A model generated the notes under the pieces. The model saw nothing but the letters and a program-made list of their open reading frames with translations. It did not search any database and was not told where the DNA came from. This document shows positions 1 through 7,481 of a DNA stretch of 10,760 bases, piece after piece (position 1 is the stretch's first letter; every line of letters begins with the position of its first letter). Location of the stretch: NCBI GenBank assembly GCA_003455655.1, contig DMQP01000044.1, forward strand, positions 1-10,760. Direction: 5' to 3'. Made by a program: the position numbers and the translations under genes. This DNA comes from Treponema sp. (GTDB lineage Bacteria; Spirochaetota; Spirochaetia; Treponematales; Treponemataceae).

Positions 1-1
1 T

Positions 2-1171
2 GTTTCTTACTTAGGTAACACATACCAGCGGCTTCCCGTAAGTGAAGAAAATATACCAGACTTTTTTAGAGGACTAGCAGTAAAGCGTTTTGCAAAAACA
101 GAAGGAGTCTACTACGACAGAAAGCAAAATAGACAGTGCACTATAAAAATGCAAGGCAACAAAATCAGTCTTACATTAGGCTACGAAGACGGAAGAGAAG
201 AAAGCGACACTCTTGAAATTACAGAAATAGAAAGTGCAGAAGGACAAAATGGCTACAGCATCTACTTTGAAAATTATAAAAACGAAGAAGTTGTAGTTTA
301 TAAAACAAGCGACAAACCCGAGTACGACCCCTACGAAGGTGAAGAGTATTATCCAAGGACAGAAGTCTTTAAATTCAGCACAATTCCAAACCTCTACCCC
401 GAATGGGCACAACCACTTGAACTTAAATGGTCAACATATACTGTGGGCTATGGAAAACTTACACGAATCAGCATCTCTAACCCAGTTCGCATATACGATG
501 GAAAAGAAATTACAGAAGAAAAAAGTTTTGCAATCTATCGTGGAAAAGATGGATATGCTCTGCTTGTACTTCCCAACAAAACATATCGGATTATCGATGG
601 ACAATACGAACAATGTATTTTTGATGCAGAAGACAAGACAACAGGCTTTGTCGAAAAGGCAGACTTTCCTCTAGCTGCTACGAACTGCGGAATAATTAGT
701 AACCTTAAAGCATCAAGTAGTCTTTCTGACAAAAATCACACATACTCTGCAGACAACATGATTGGTGTTTATTCACCCCGAGACGATTCTAACAGGTGGC
801 TTAAAAACAACATTCCCTGGGTAGAAGGAAAAGATGACGACGGCATCGGAGAAACAATTGACTTTGATCTTAGCCCAACAAGCGATCATCGAATGGTTGC
901 AGTAAACCTCACTATTTTAAACGGATATGTTGACCCGCTAAAGCCTCATCTCTTTTACGAAAACAACCGAGTAAAGACAATGCTCGTTACTACAAACGAA
1001 GGAGAATCAGTAACCATTCACTTTAATGATGTAGTAGAGTTTACAACAATACAACTTCCGGTAACCACAACCCATGTGACCCTTACCATACAAGAAGTAT
1101 ATAAAGGCTCAAAGTACAGCGACACTTGCATTAGCGCACTAGACGCAAACCACCAACTGTGGGATAAATAG
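2..1171 (+). CDS. Partial protein (5' end outside window) with C-terminal NADase-type glycan-binding (discoidin-like) domain
   Basis: The reading frame is open from base 2, without a stop, to TAG at 1169-1171, so the ATG at 149 is an internal methionine and the gene begins upstream of the window; 389 residues are visible. The first ~230 visible residues are rich in Lys, Glu and Tyr with alternating beta-type patterns and match no family I can name. The last ~150 residues (about 701-1153) fit the NADase-type glycan-binding domain, a discoidin-like beta sandwich: a YSADNM start, then PWVEGKDDDGIGE, an NGY motif, FYENNR, and a closing SDTCISAL. In that family the domain is thought to bind carbohydrate at the cell surface or in the periplasm; export cannot be confirmed because the N terminus is missing. 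The stop lies 15 bp before the carD -35 element. The domain call is fairly sure, the overall function unknown. Confidence 0.8.
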   Translation, partial: VSYLGNTYQRLPVSEENIPDFFRGLAVKRFAKTEGVYYDRKQNRQCTIKMQGNKISLTLGYEDGREESDTLEITEIESAEGQNGYSIYFENYKNEEVVVYKTSDKPEYDPYEGEEYYPRTEVFKFSTIPNLYPEWAQPLELKWSTYTVGYGKLTRISISNPVRIYDGKEITEEKSFAIYRGKDGYALLVLPNKTYRIIDGQYEQCIFDAEDKTTGFVEKADFPLAATNCGIISNLKASSSLSDKNHTYSADNMIGVYSPRDDSNRWLKNNIPWVEGKDDDGIGETIDFDLSPTSDHRMVAVNLTILNGYVDPLKPHLFYENNRVKTMLVTTNEGESVTIHFNDVVEFTTIQLPVTTTHVTLTIQEVYKGSKYSDTCISALDANHQLWDK

Positions 1172-1185
1172 AAGCATCGTGTGCC

Positions 1186-1214
1186 TTGTACCATTTTGAT
1201 TTTTGTGGTATAAT
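1186..1214 (+). promoter_or_regulatory. Sigma-70-type promoter of carD (-35 TTGTAC, 17 bp, -10 TATAAT), predicted leaderless
   Basis: A perfect -10 hexamer TATAAT lies at 1209-1214 and TTGTAC (four of six matches to TTGACA) at 1186-1191, with the ideal 17 bp between them. Only six bases (AAAAAT) separate the -10 box from the carD ATG at 1221, so initiation at the usual distance would fall on or next to the A of ATG. No Shine-Dalgarno sequence precedes that ATG, which agrees with a leaderless transcript. The element is seen directly; activity and the exact start point are inferred. Confidence 0.75.
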
Positions 1215-1220
1215 AAAAAT

Positions 1221-1871
1221 ATGGCAGGAAAACCAAAAACAGAATTTGCACTTAACCAAAAAATTGTTTACCCCAGTCAGGGCGTAGGCAAAATTACCGA
1301 AATTTTCAAAAGAGACTTTCAAGGCCAGCAAGTATACTACTACAAAATCTATGTAGAAGTGTCAGACATGACCGTTATGGTTCCCGTTACCAAAGCCACA
1401 GAACTGGGCATACGGTCCATTGTGTCTGCATCACAGGCTCAGAAAGCACTCAACATGATTGGCGAAGAATTTGAACCGCCTACATCAGACTGGAAATTAC
1501 GCTACCAGATGAACCTTGATCTTTTGAAAAAGGGAACCATTCAAGACATAGCATCAATTGTCCGCTGTTTGTATCACCGCTCAAAAGTAAAGGAACTTCC
1601 TATACTTGAACGCAAACTGTACGACAGCGCCAAAAAACTCCTTGAAGACGAAATTGCAGAAGCTATGGGCAAACCCGTTAAAGAAGTTGAAGCGCTCTTA
1701 CATGCAAAACTTGAACCTCTGGGTGCTCGTGCCGAAAAGAAAAATCTTCTTGTTGATGATGACGATGATGAAGATGATGAATTCGGAGATCTTGATGAAG
1801 ACAAGAATTCACGTGGTCGCGATGATGACGACGATGATGATGGAGATTTAGATGACGAAGACGACGAGTAA
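1221..1871 (+). CDS. carD: CarD-family RNA polymerase-binding transcription regulator with acidic tail
   Basis: A 216-residue protein. CarD proteins bind the RNA polymerase beta subunit through an N-terminal Tudor-like domain and stabilise the open promoter complex by wedging a tryptophan into the minor groove at the upstream edge of the bubble. Here the N-terminal domain (residues ~8-68) shows the typical IVYPSQGVGKI and VMVPVTKA..LGIRSI segments; W91 in SDWKLRYQMN lies where the DNA-wedge tryptophan falls in Mycobacterium and Thermus CarD; residues ~90-165 form the helical C-terminal domain. Residues 179-216 are an extra tail, about 27 of 38 Asp or Glu, broken by a short basic KNSRGR. I place the start at ATG 1221, not at the TTG at 1203, because 1203-1220 holds the -10 box and family similarity starts just after 1221. 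The last 20 bp overlap ispDF. Confidence 0.93.
   Translation: MAGKPKTEFALNQKIVYPSQGVGKITEIFKRDFQGQQVYYYKIYVEVSDMTVMVPVTKATELGIRSIVSASQAQKALNMIGEEFEPPTSDWKLRYQMNLDLLKKGTIQDIASIVRCLYHRSKVKELPILERKLYDSAKKLLEDEIAEAMGKPVKEVEALLHAKLEPLGARAEKKNLLVDDDDDEDDEFGDLDEDKNSRGRDDDDDDDGDLDDEDDE
1755..1868 (+). repeat. GAT/GAC-rich low-complexity tract encoding the CarD acidic tail
   Basis: The tract is dominated by GAT, GAC and GAA codons, with two dense Asp runs (from 1755 and from 1821) separated by a stretch encoding KNSRGR. Such trinucleotide runs can change length by slippage without frameshift, so the tail may vary in length between strains. It also contains the ribosome-binding site and the first codons of ispDF. 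Confidence 0.7.
1842..1845 (+). promoter_or_regulatory. Ribosome-binding site of ispDF inside carD
   Basis: GGAG lies six bases before the ATG at 1852 and inside the carD acidic-tail codons. It decides the ispDF start: the ATG at 1871, formed by the carD stop TAATG, is in another frame, and the next in-frame ATG (1906) would cut off the first strand of the IspD fold. The placement predicts translational coupling with carD. Confidence 0.65.
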
Positions 1872-3075
1872 TGCGTCTTCCTCTATTCCGCTTTTTTTAG
1901 TTATCATGGCAGCAGGCTCTTCGTCACGAATGGGTGGCGTAAAAAAAGAGTTGCTGCCACTTGGTAACTCCACAGTACTTGCCAAAGCAACACTTCCCTT
2001 TTTACAAACAGCTTCATTTTCAGCAGTAGCAGTTACTGTTCCCCAAGGACAAGATACAATCATCAAAGAATGTCTTTTGCGTGATCGTGAACTTGCACAA
2101 CTGCTTACACAAAAAAACACAAAGCTCATAACAGTTACTGGAGGCGAAACTCGCAGTCAGTCGGTAAACAATGCACTACAAGCGCTAAACAAAACATTTT
2201 CACCTAATGAAAAAGCAATTGTTGCTATACATGACGGAGCACGACCTTACATAAGTCAAGAAGTTATAGAGCGTGTTCTTGAATGTTCGGTGGAACACAA
2301 AGCTGCAGTTCCTTTTGTTGCAGCAGTAGATACCTTTAAGCAAAAAGACAATGCACAAACTATAGCTCAACACATTAAGCGTGAAAGTCTTGCCGCAGTG
2401 CAAACACCGCAAGCTTTTTTATTTAAACCGCTTCTTGCTTGTCATCAAGAGGCACAAAAACAAAATCTTTCCGTAACAGATGATACCGAAGTGTGGGACG
2501 CATTTCCCAACATAACAAATGGTGCTAAAGTTCATCTGGTAGAAGGCGATGTGAACAACAAAAAAATAACCTATCAATCAGACATAGAAAAAAAACTTAC
2601 TATTCATACAGGCTTGGGCATAGATGTTCACCGTTTAGTAAGTGGAAGAAAATTGCTCTTGGGCGGAGTTGAACTAGACTTTGACAAAGGTGAAGACGGA
2701 CACTCAGATGGAGATGTGCTTCTTCATGCCATTACCGACGCGCTCTTAGGAGCAAGTGGCTTAGGCGATATAGGTTCATACTTTCCCCCAGAAGATGCAA
2801 AATGGAAAGACGCAAATTCAGCACAGCTTTTACAAACAGTTTGGAAAGACATTCAAAATAAGGGCTGGCAAATTGCAAATCTTGACTGCGTAGTTGAATT
2901 AGAAAAACCAAAATTTCTTCCACACAGGGAAAAAGTCTGCGCTTCGATTGCAAACATTCTAAACATTTCCAAAGAGAATGTATTCGTAAAAGCAAAAACA
3001 GGCGAAGGTTTAGAAAGTATTGGAACAGGCCAGGCTGTTAAAGCAACCTGCACCTGCCTTTTGTTTAGATCTTAG
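1852..3075 (+). CDS. ispDF: Bifunctional IspD/IspF: MEP cytidylyltransferase and MECDP synthase
   Basis: A 407-residue fusion for two steps of the non-mevalonate (MEP) isoprenoid pathway in the cytoplasm. IspD (residues ~12-248) joins CTP to 2-C-methyl-D-erythritol 4-phosphate; IspF (~252-407) cyclises CDP-ME 2-phosphate with loss of CMP. The kinase acting between them, IspE, is not in this window. IspD signatures are AAGSSSRMGG..KKELLPL (R26, K32), GGETRSQSV, HDGARPY, VQTPQAF and TDDTEVWD. IspF signatures are GLGIDVH with likely zinc ligands D258, H260 and H292, the HSDGDVLLHAITDALLGA block, and KAKTGEGLESIG. The IspD nucleotide loop is one residue shorter than in E. coli and has Glu for the usual Gln after the catalytic Lys; both look like lineage variants, not damage. 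Fused IspDF is known in several bacterial groups, including treponemes. It starts inside carD, and its stop overlaps the stop of the converging gene. Confidence 0.95.
   Translation: MTKTTSNASSSIPLFLVIMAAGSSSRMGGVKKELLPLGNSTVLAKATLPFLQTASFSAVAVTVPQGQDTIIKECLLRDRELAQLLTQKNTKLITVTGGETRSQSVNNALQALNKTFSPNEKAIVAIHDGARPYISQEVIERVLECSVEHKAAVPFVAAVDTFKQKDNAQTIAQHIKRESLAAVQTPQAFLFKPLLACHQEAQKQNLSVTDDTEVWDAFPNITNGAKVHLVEGDVNNKKITYQSDIEKKLTIHTGLGIDVHRLVSGRKLLLGGVELDFDKGEDGHSDGDVLLHAITDALLGASGLGDIGSYFPPEDAKWKDANSAQLLQTVWKDIQNKGWQIANLDCVVELEKPKFLPHREKVCASIANILNISKENVFVKAKTGEGLESIGTGQAVKATCTCLLFRS
3072..3075. other. Overlapping convergent stop codons of ispDF and the coiled-coil gene
   Basis: The four bases TTAG hold TAG (3073-3075, plus strand, ispDF) and, on the minus strand, TAA (3074-3072). 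No intergenic space exists for a terminator, so each transcript must end within the other gene's coding region. Confidence 0.95.
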
Positions 3076-6000
3076 TCTGAACCCAACTCAAGAATTAAGT
3101 TAACTTCACCAACCGTTAATTTAAGACGGTCTGCTATTTCGTTAACACTCCAACCCTTACGCTTCAAATCTATAGCAGCTTCGCGTTTCTGAGGTGTTAT
3201 GTCATCGCCTTTAGCAGGAGATTTCTTTGCAACATTTGCTTTAGAAATAGTCTGCAAAAGTTTTATTTGTTCATCAGCAGCAGCGGCAAGTTTTTGCAAA
3301 CGAGATTCTGTATTCAAAATGCCCTTGCGAGATTCATTCATAGAATCAATCTGAGACTGAGTTTCGTCAACCAGTGCTTGCAAAGATGAAAGCTTATCTA
3401 CGGTATCACTAATGCGTTCCGAATTTTTAAGAATAGCATCAATGTCACCCTGCACCGCTGCAATTTCACGAGGCATAGATTCTACTTGACGGTTACAGTC
3501 AGTAAGACGAGACTGAAGTGCTTCAACACGTTCGAATGTTTTGTCTACATCGGCAGCAACTCTGTCTATTGTTTCGCCCTTCTTTTCTATGCGGTCATAG
3601 CGACTCTGAATTCCTGCAAGTGTTTCTTGGAACATGCGAACTGTCTGTTGCATATCAACAAGATTGTCACTTGTTTCGGTAAGGTCTTGAATTTTTGCAT
3701 CCATTGACTGACTAAGCGCAATCAAGCGACGGAACTGTTCTTCCATACCGTCAATGCGTCCTTTTTCTGTACCAAAGGCAGAGACTTTGCGCGAAACATC
3801 ATCGTGCATTTTGTTAAGACCGTCCATGCGTTTGTTAAGATCGTCAATAACTCCACGGTAAGAAGCAACATCATTAATGCTTTCTTTAAGTTCTGCAATG
3901 GAAGCATCAAGTTGAGACTTAAGCATGTCTGCTTTGTCAAACACTTTCGACTGTTCAACAAAACGAGCAACACTCTTATTAATGTCGTCAATACGAAGTT
4001 GCAAATCGTTAGTATCGTTATCAAGCTTAGAAACAAACTTGTGGTGATTTGTCTTTTCTTGCTCAGAAATAGATTTAACTTCTTTACTCAAAGAACGAAT
4101 TTCTTTGCTTGTTTCTTCAATCTGAGTTTCTACATCACGCTGAGTCTGAACACGCATATTGTCGTATTGCTTTTGCAAGTCAGTCAACACTTCTGTAGAT
4201 TTAAGTTCGTATTCTTGCAGTGCAGATTTTACTGTTTGCTGCATTTGCATAATACTAGACGCAAGTCGTTCACGTTCTTCGCTTGTTTTTTCATCAAGTT
4301 CATTCAGTTTTTCGGAACTGTCATCAGAAAGTTTTTTGAGCTGTTCTTCAAAGTCTTTTGAACTTTCGTCAAACTGTTGACTCATGCGCTTTTTCCACAG
4401 GGTAACTTCCTGAAGAGCCGCATCGATTGTAGAAGTATTCGTTTCCTGTTTTTCGCGCAAAGATTCAGTAAAGACTTCAATCTCAGAAGCAATGTTCTTT
4501 TCGTTTTTAGCAAGTTGTTCACTCACTCGCTGATTGTAGGCATCTGTTGCTTCTTTAAGCAAAGCTTCTGCATGGTCACTGGTATCTTTCAAATCTGCGC
4601 GATACTGTTCCATAAAGTCATTAAGCAAAGTTTCTACGCTACCAATTTGAGAGCGAATTTCTGCTTGTTGAGCCTGAACTGTTTCTTGGAACTTAACCTG
4701 CTGTTCAACATTTTTACTCTGCATTTCTGCAAGGCGCTTTTTAAGATCTTCGCTGAACTTTGCTTCAAGTTTGCGTCTTTCCTGTTCGTATTCATCAGAG
4801 AACATTTCAATCTTGCTGTCAAAGCCATGCTTCCACTGACTAAGTTGATCATCAAGTGCATCTTCACGTTTTTTAAGATCACCAGCAAATGAATCTTCAA
4901 AGAGTTTAAGTTTGCTACTAACATTAGTGAATGACTTTGCTTTAAGTTCTTCAAGTCCCTTCTCCACTCCGTCAAGTTCAGACTGAAGTTTTGAAGTGTC
5001 CTGCATAAAGCTGTTTTCAAATTCACTTTGTTGCTTAGAAAGAGCTGCAGTAAAGTGTTCAAAATCGGTAAGCACTTTTTTCTGTGCCTGATCCATAAGT
5101 TTTCGAAGAGCAAGTTCAAGTTTATCGGCATCATTGCTAACTGCAGAAAGTTTACGGATTCTAGCTTCAAATTCTTTTTTGTATACAGAAAGTTGAGCAT
5201 CAAGTCCTGAAAGAAATTTTGCCTGCTTGTTTTCGTAATCGGCAGAAACAGAACGCATTGCTTCTGCAAGTTCAGAATCGAACTGTCCCATCTGAGAACG
5301 AACCTGAGAACTAATATCTTCAAGTTGCTGAGAGTTTTGACGAACACGCTCTGCAACATCTTCAATCGACTGCTCACCTTCAAGACGAACTTGTGCATAC
5401 TGAGTTTTAAGTTTGTCCATTGAATCAAGCATATCTTTTGTCTGCTGATCAACATCTGCTTTAATTGAGTTCATATGTTCTTGCACAGAAGTTTTAAACT
5501 TTTCTATATTTGCAGTACTCAGTGTCTGGAACTTTTCATAAGCAGCAGACTCTTTGAGTTCTGCATCTTCCATAGCTTTATCGAACAAACCGTTGTAACG
5601 ACTTGCCAGCTGTTCTGCCTGAGAGTCAAGTTGAGCCTGTACTTGAGCAAGACGCTGAGTGTTATCGGTAGCTTCATTAGAAAGCTGATCGGTAATCTTT
5701 TGTATTTCTTTTTCGAAAGTAGAACGCATATCTTGAATCTTTGCGTTACTGTCATCAAGTTGTGTTGAAAGTTCTGCACTGGCGCGTGCAATCTGTTTGT
5801 CAAAGGCTTCACGTAAGTTTTCAACTTTGCGGTCAGTTTCATCGGCAACAGAGCCCAACTGTTCTGCTGTTTGGCGTACACGGTCAAGAGACTGATCAAC
5901 AGAAGTTTCAACCTGTTCCAGTTTAACCAATGCTTCTGAATCAACTGCAGAAGTTTTGCGTGACAGTTCATCTTCAAGCATGGCGGCTCTTTCTTCAATT

Positions 6001-7442
6001 CGTTCTGAAATAGCATCAAGGCGCTGATGGATTTCTCGTTCTGCATCAGAATGACTGTCTGTAAATTCAGAGCTGAGGGACTGTGTAAGCGAACGAATCT
6101 GTTCTTGCATTCCGTTTGTAAAGTCTGAAAGTTCTGCAGTAAGTTCTGCATTGCGTCTTTGAATTTCTGCAGCAAGCGCTTTGACTTTTTCGTCCAAACT
6201 TTGAGACACTGCAGATGTAGTTGTTGCAACTTGCTGAGAAGACAGAGTGGTACTTTCTTTAACTTTTGTAGCAAGATCAGAAAGTGCTTTTCTCATGGCA
6301 ACATCAAGATCACCGGTTTTTGTTTTGATTTCTGTAGAAAGTGTTTCGGTGCGTTTATGTAAATCTTCGGTAAGCGCAAGTGTTTTTGTTTTAATAGCTT
6401 CGTCCAACTGTTTTGAACGAGTACTAAATTCAGTATTAAGTGCGGTGGTGCGTTCTTTAAGTTGTGTATCCAGGTCGGTAATTTTCTTATCCAAATCTGC
6501 AGTAAGTGCCGAAGTACGTTCTGCTAAATTCTGTGTGAAAGTTCCAGTCTTTTTCTTAAACTCTGCTTCCAGTGCTTTACTCTGACTGTCAATACTTGCG
6601 TTAAAGGCAGCAGCCTGTTCTTGAATACTCTTTTGTGTTTCGCGGATTCTTCCGTCCATAAGAGCTGCCAGTTGTTTATTCTGTGCGGTAAGTTCTTTAA
6701 GTAAAGCATCTGTCTGAACTTTCGACCGAGCATCAAGTTGCTTAAATGTTTCGTCTTCAAGAGCCTGTGCTTTTGCAGAAGCATTAGAATATGCGGTTTT
6801 AATATCTGCATGAATTTTATCGAGAAGAAGTTTATGTTCTTTTACTGCTTGTGCGGTAGAACCATCAAGAGCTTGTGCTCGTTTTTCGTACTGAGCAAGC
6901 AAGTCTGTTCCCATTGCTTTAAGCTGCTGATTATTTGTTTCTGCAAACTGAGTGGTAAGTGAAGGAATTCGTTTTTCGATTGCATCAACAGTGCGTTTTT
7001 GCAAATCGAGACGAGAGTTTAATTTGTCAACAATATCTGCTTCGTCTTTTACTTTCTGAAGATTTTCTTCAACAGCTGCTGTCATCTGCATAAGATTGCG
7101 GACAACTTTATCGTAAGCACTTAACTGTTCTTCTATATGAGCAACAGCTTCCATAGGTTTAGAAAGTTGTTTTGCATCTTGTTCAAACTGATCTTGTTCC
7201 TGCTTAAGCGCACGAACTGTTGCAGAAGCTTTAACCTGAGTTGAATCAAGGTCGCTTTTCAAAACCGTCAATTCATCTGCACGACTGCGGAAATAATTAT
7301 CAAATTCTTCCTGACGCATGTCTGCATAACGCTTGAGTTTCTCTAAGGTTTTCTGATCTTTGTCAAACCGTCTGAACATTACACACACTACGGCAGACAA
7401 AGCTACCGATAGCATGATAGCAAGTAGAATTGCACCTGTCAC
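3072..7442 (-). CDS. Giant membrane-anchored coiled-coil protein, SpiroCoCo type
   Basis: A 1456-residue protein. Residues ~3-23 form one hydrophobic segment with no charge before it and RRFDK after it, which by the positive-inside rule puts the N terminus outside and the rest in the cytoplasm. Residues ~27-1400 are almost wholly charged, Gln- and Ser-rich coiled coil with just two Cys and three Trp that I could find. Residues ~243-528 are a continuous 11-residue repeat. The last ~45 residues are a compact helix-turn-helix-like segment (KRKGWSVNEIADRLKLTVG, then EVNLILEL). This layout matches the large coiled-coil proteins found in spirochaetes; the function is unknown, and a structural role in cell shape or envelope attachment is inference. 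The start is GTG at 7440-7442: a stop lies in frame at 7476-7478, and the next ATG (7413-7415) would cut the membrane segment. The ribosome-binding site is weak. It lies 39 bp after the HAD gene and is probably co-transcribed with it. Confidence 0.88.
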   Translation of the reverse strand: MTGAILLAIMLSVALSAVVCVMFRRFDKDQKTLEKLKRYADMRQEEFDNYFRSRADELTVLKSDLDSTQVKASATVRALKQEQDQFEQDAKQLSKPMEAVAHIEEQLSAYDKVVRNLMQMTAAVEENLQKVKDEADIVDKLNSRLDLQKRTVDAIEKRIPSLTTQFAETNNQQLKAMGTDLLAQYEKRAQALDGSTAQAVKEHKLLLDKIHADIKTAYSNASAKAQALEDETFKQLDARSKVQTDALLKELTAQNKQLAALMDGRIRETQKSIQEQAAAFNASIDSQSKALEAEFKKKTGTFTQNLAERTSALTADLDKKITDLDTQLKERTTALNTEFSTRSKQLDEAIKTKTLALTEDLHKRTETLSTEIKTKTGDLDVAMRKALSDLATKVKESTTLSSQQVATTTSAVSQSLDEKVKALAAEIQRRNAELTAELSDFTNGMQEQIRSLTQSLSSEFTDSHSDAEREIHQRLDAISERIEERAAMLEDELSRKTSAVDSEALVKLEQVETSVDQSLDRVRQTAEQLGSVADETDRKVENLREAFDKQIARASAELSTQLDDSNAKIQDMRSTFEKEIQKITDQLSNEATDNTQRLAQVQAQLDSQAEQLASRYNGLFDKAMEDAELKESAAYEKFQTLSTANIEKFKTSVQEHMNSIKADVDQQTKDMLDSMDKLKTQYAQVRLEGEQSIEDVAERVRQNSQQLEDISSQVRSQMGQFDSELAEAMRSVSADYENKQAKFLSGLDAQLSVYKKEFEARIRKLSAVSNDADKLELALRKLMDQAQKKVLTDFEHFTAALSKQQSEFENSFMQDTSKLQSELDGVEKGLEELKAKSFTNVSSKLKLFEDSFAGDLKKREDALDDQLSQWKHGFDSKIEMFSDEYEQERRKLEAKFSEDLKKRLAEMQSKNVEQQVKFQETVQAQQAEIRSQIGSVETLLNDFMEQYRADLKDTSDHAEALLKEATDAYNQRVSEQLAKNEKNIASEIEVFTESLREKQETNTSTIDAALQEVTLWKKRMSQQFDESSKDFEEQLKKLSDDSSEKLNELDEKTSEERERLASSIMQMQQTVKSALQEYELKSTEVLTDLQKQYDNMRVQTQRDVETQIEETSKEIRSLSKEVKSISEQEKTNHHKFVSKLDNDTNDLQLRIDDINKSVARFVEQSKVFDKADMLKSQLDASIAELKESINDVASYRGVIDDLNKRMDGLNKMHDDVSRKVSAFGTEKGRIDGMEEQFRRLIALSQSMDAKIQDLTETSDNLVDMQQTVRMFQETLAGIQSRYDRIEKKGETIDRVAADVDKTFERVEALQSRLTDCNRQVESMPREIAAVQGDIDAILKNSERISDTVDKLSSLQALVDETQSQIDSMNESRKGILNTESRLQKLAAAADEQIKLLQTISKANVAKKSPAKGDDITPQKREAAIDLKRKGWSVNEIADRLKLTVGEVNLILELGSD
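5859..6716 (-). repeat. About 26 tandem hendecad (11-residue) repeats in the coiled-coil protein
   Basis: Residues ~243-528 can be written as 26 successive 11-residue units with no insertion or deletion. Repeat positions 5 and 9 are nearly always hydrophobic (Leu, Ile, Val, Phe, Met), and position 1 is often Lys or Arg followed by Thr. The clearest units are RTSALTADLDK, RTTALNTEFST, KTLALTEDLHK and RTETLSTEIKT (about 6288-6551). An 11-residue period (three turns, 3.67 residues per turn) is the mark of a nearly straight or slightly right-handed coiled coil, in contrast to heptads. Confidence 0.85.
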
Positions 7443-7481
7443 TTTTTCCCACCCAATAACAAGTTTTAATCTATTTCAAAT

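Noticed and set aside
149..151. ATG at 149 as the start of the first gene
   Set aside because: The frame is open back to base 2 with protein-like sequence, and no ribosome-binding site precedes the ATG.
1203..1220. TTG at 1203 as an upstream start for carD, adding six residues
   Set aside because: These codons are the spacer end and -10 box of the promoter, so they would not be transcribed; family similarity begins after the ATG at 1221.
3031..3050. Imperfect hairpin (7-bp arms with one mismatch, 6-base loop) near the end of ispDF as a terminator
   Set aside because: It has no adjacent T-run on either strand and lies within conserved IspF codons.
3097..3106. AAGTTAACTT perfect 10-bp palindrome as an operator or terminator
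   Set aside because: It is short, lies inside the C-terminal codons of the coiled-coil gene with no loop or T-run, and such AT-rich palindromes are expected by chance.
3804..4361. Plus-strand open frame of 185 codons opposite the coiled-coil gene
   Set aside because: Its Phe-, Cys- and Leu-rich composition is what the complement of Lys/Glu/Gln codons gives. No start signal and no recognisable protein.
4634..5455. Long open frame (273 codons) inside the coiled-coil gene on the same strand
   Set aside because: It is a frame-shifted shadow of the repetitive coiled-coil coding sequence: Leu-, Lys- and Ser-rich, no domain, no ribosome-binding site, and the main frame is intact across it.
5519..6274. 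Minus-strand open frame of 251 codons within the coiled-coil gene
   Set aside because: Another shadow of the repeat-rich frame; the absence of stops follows from codon bias in the real gene.
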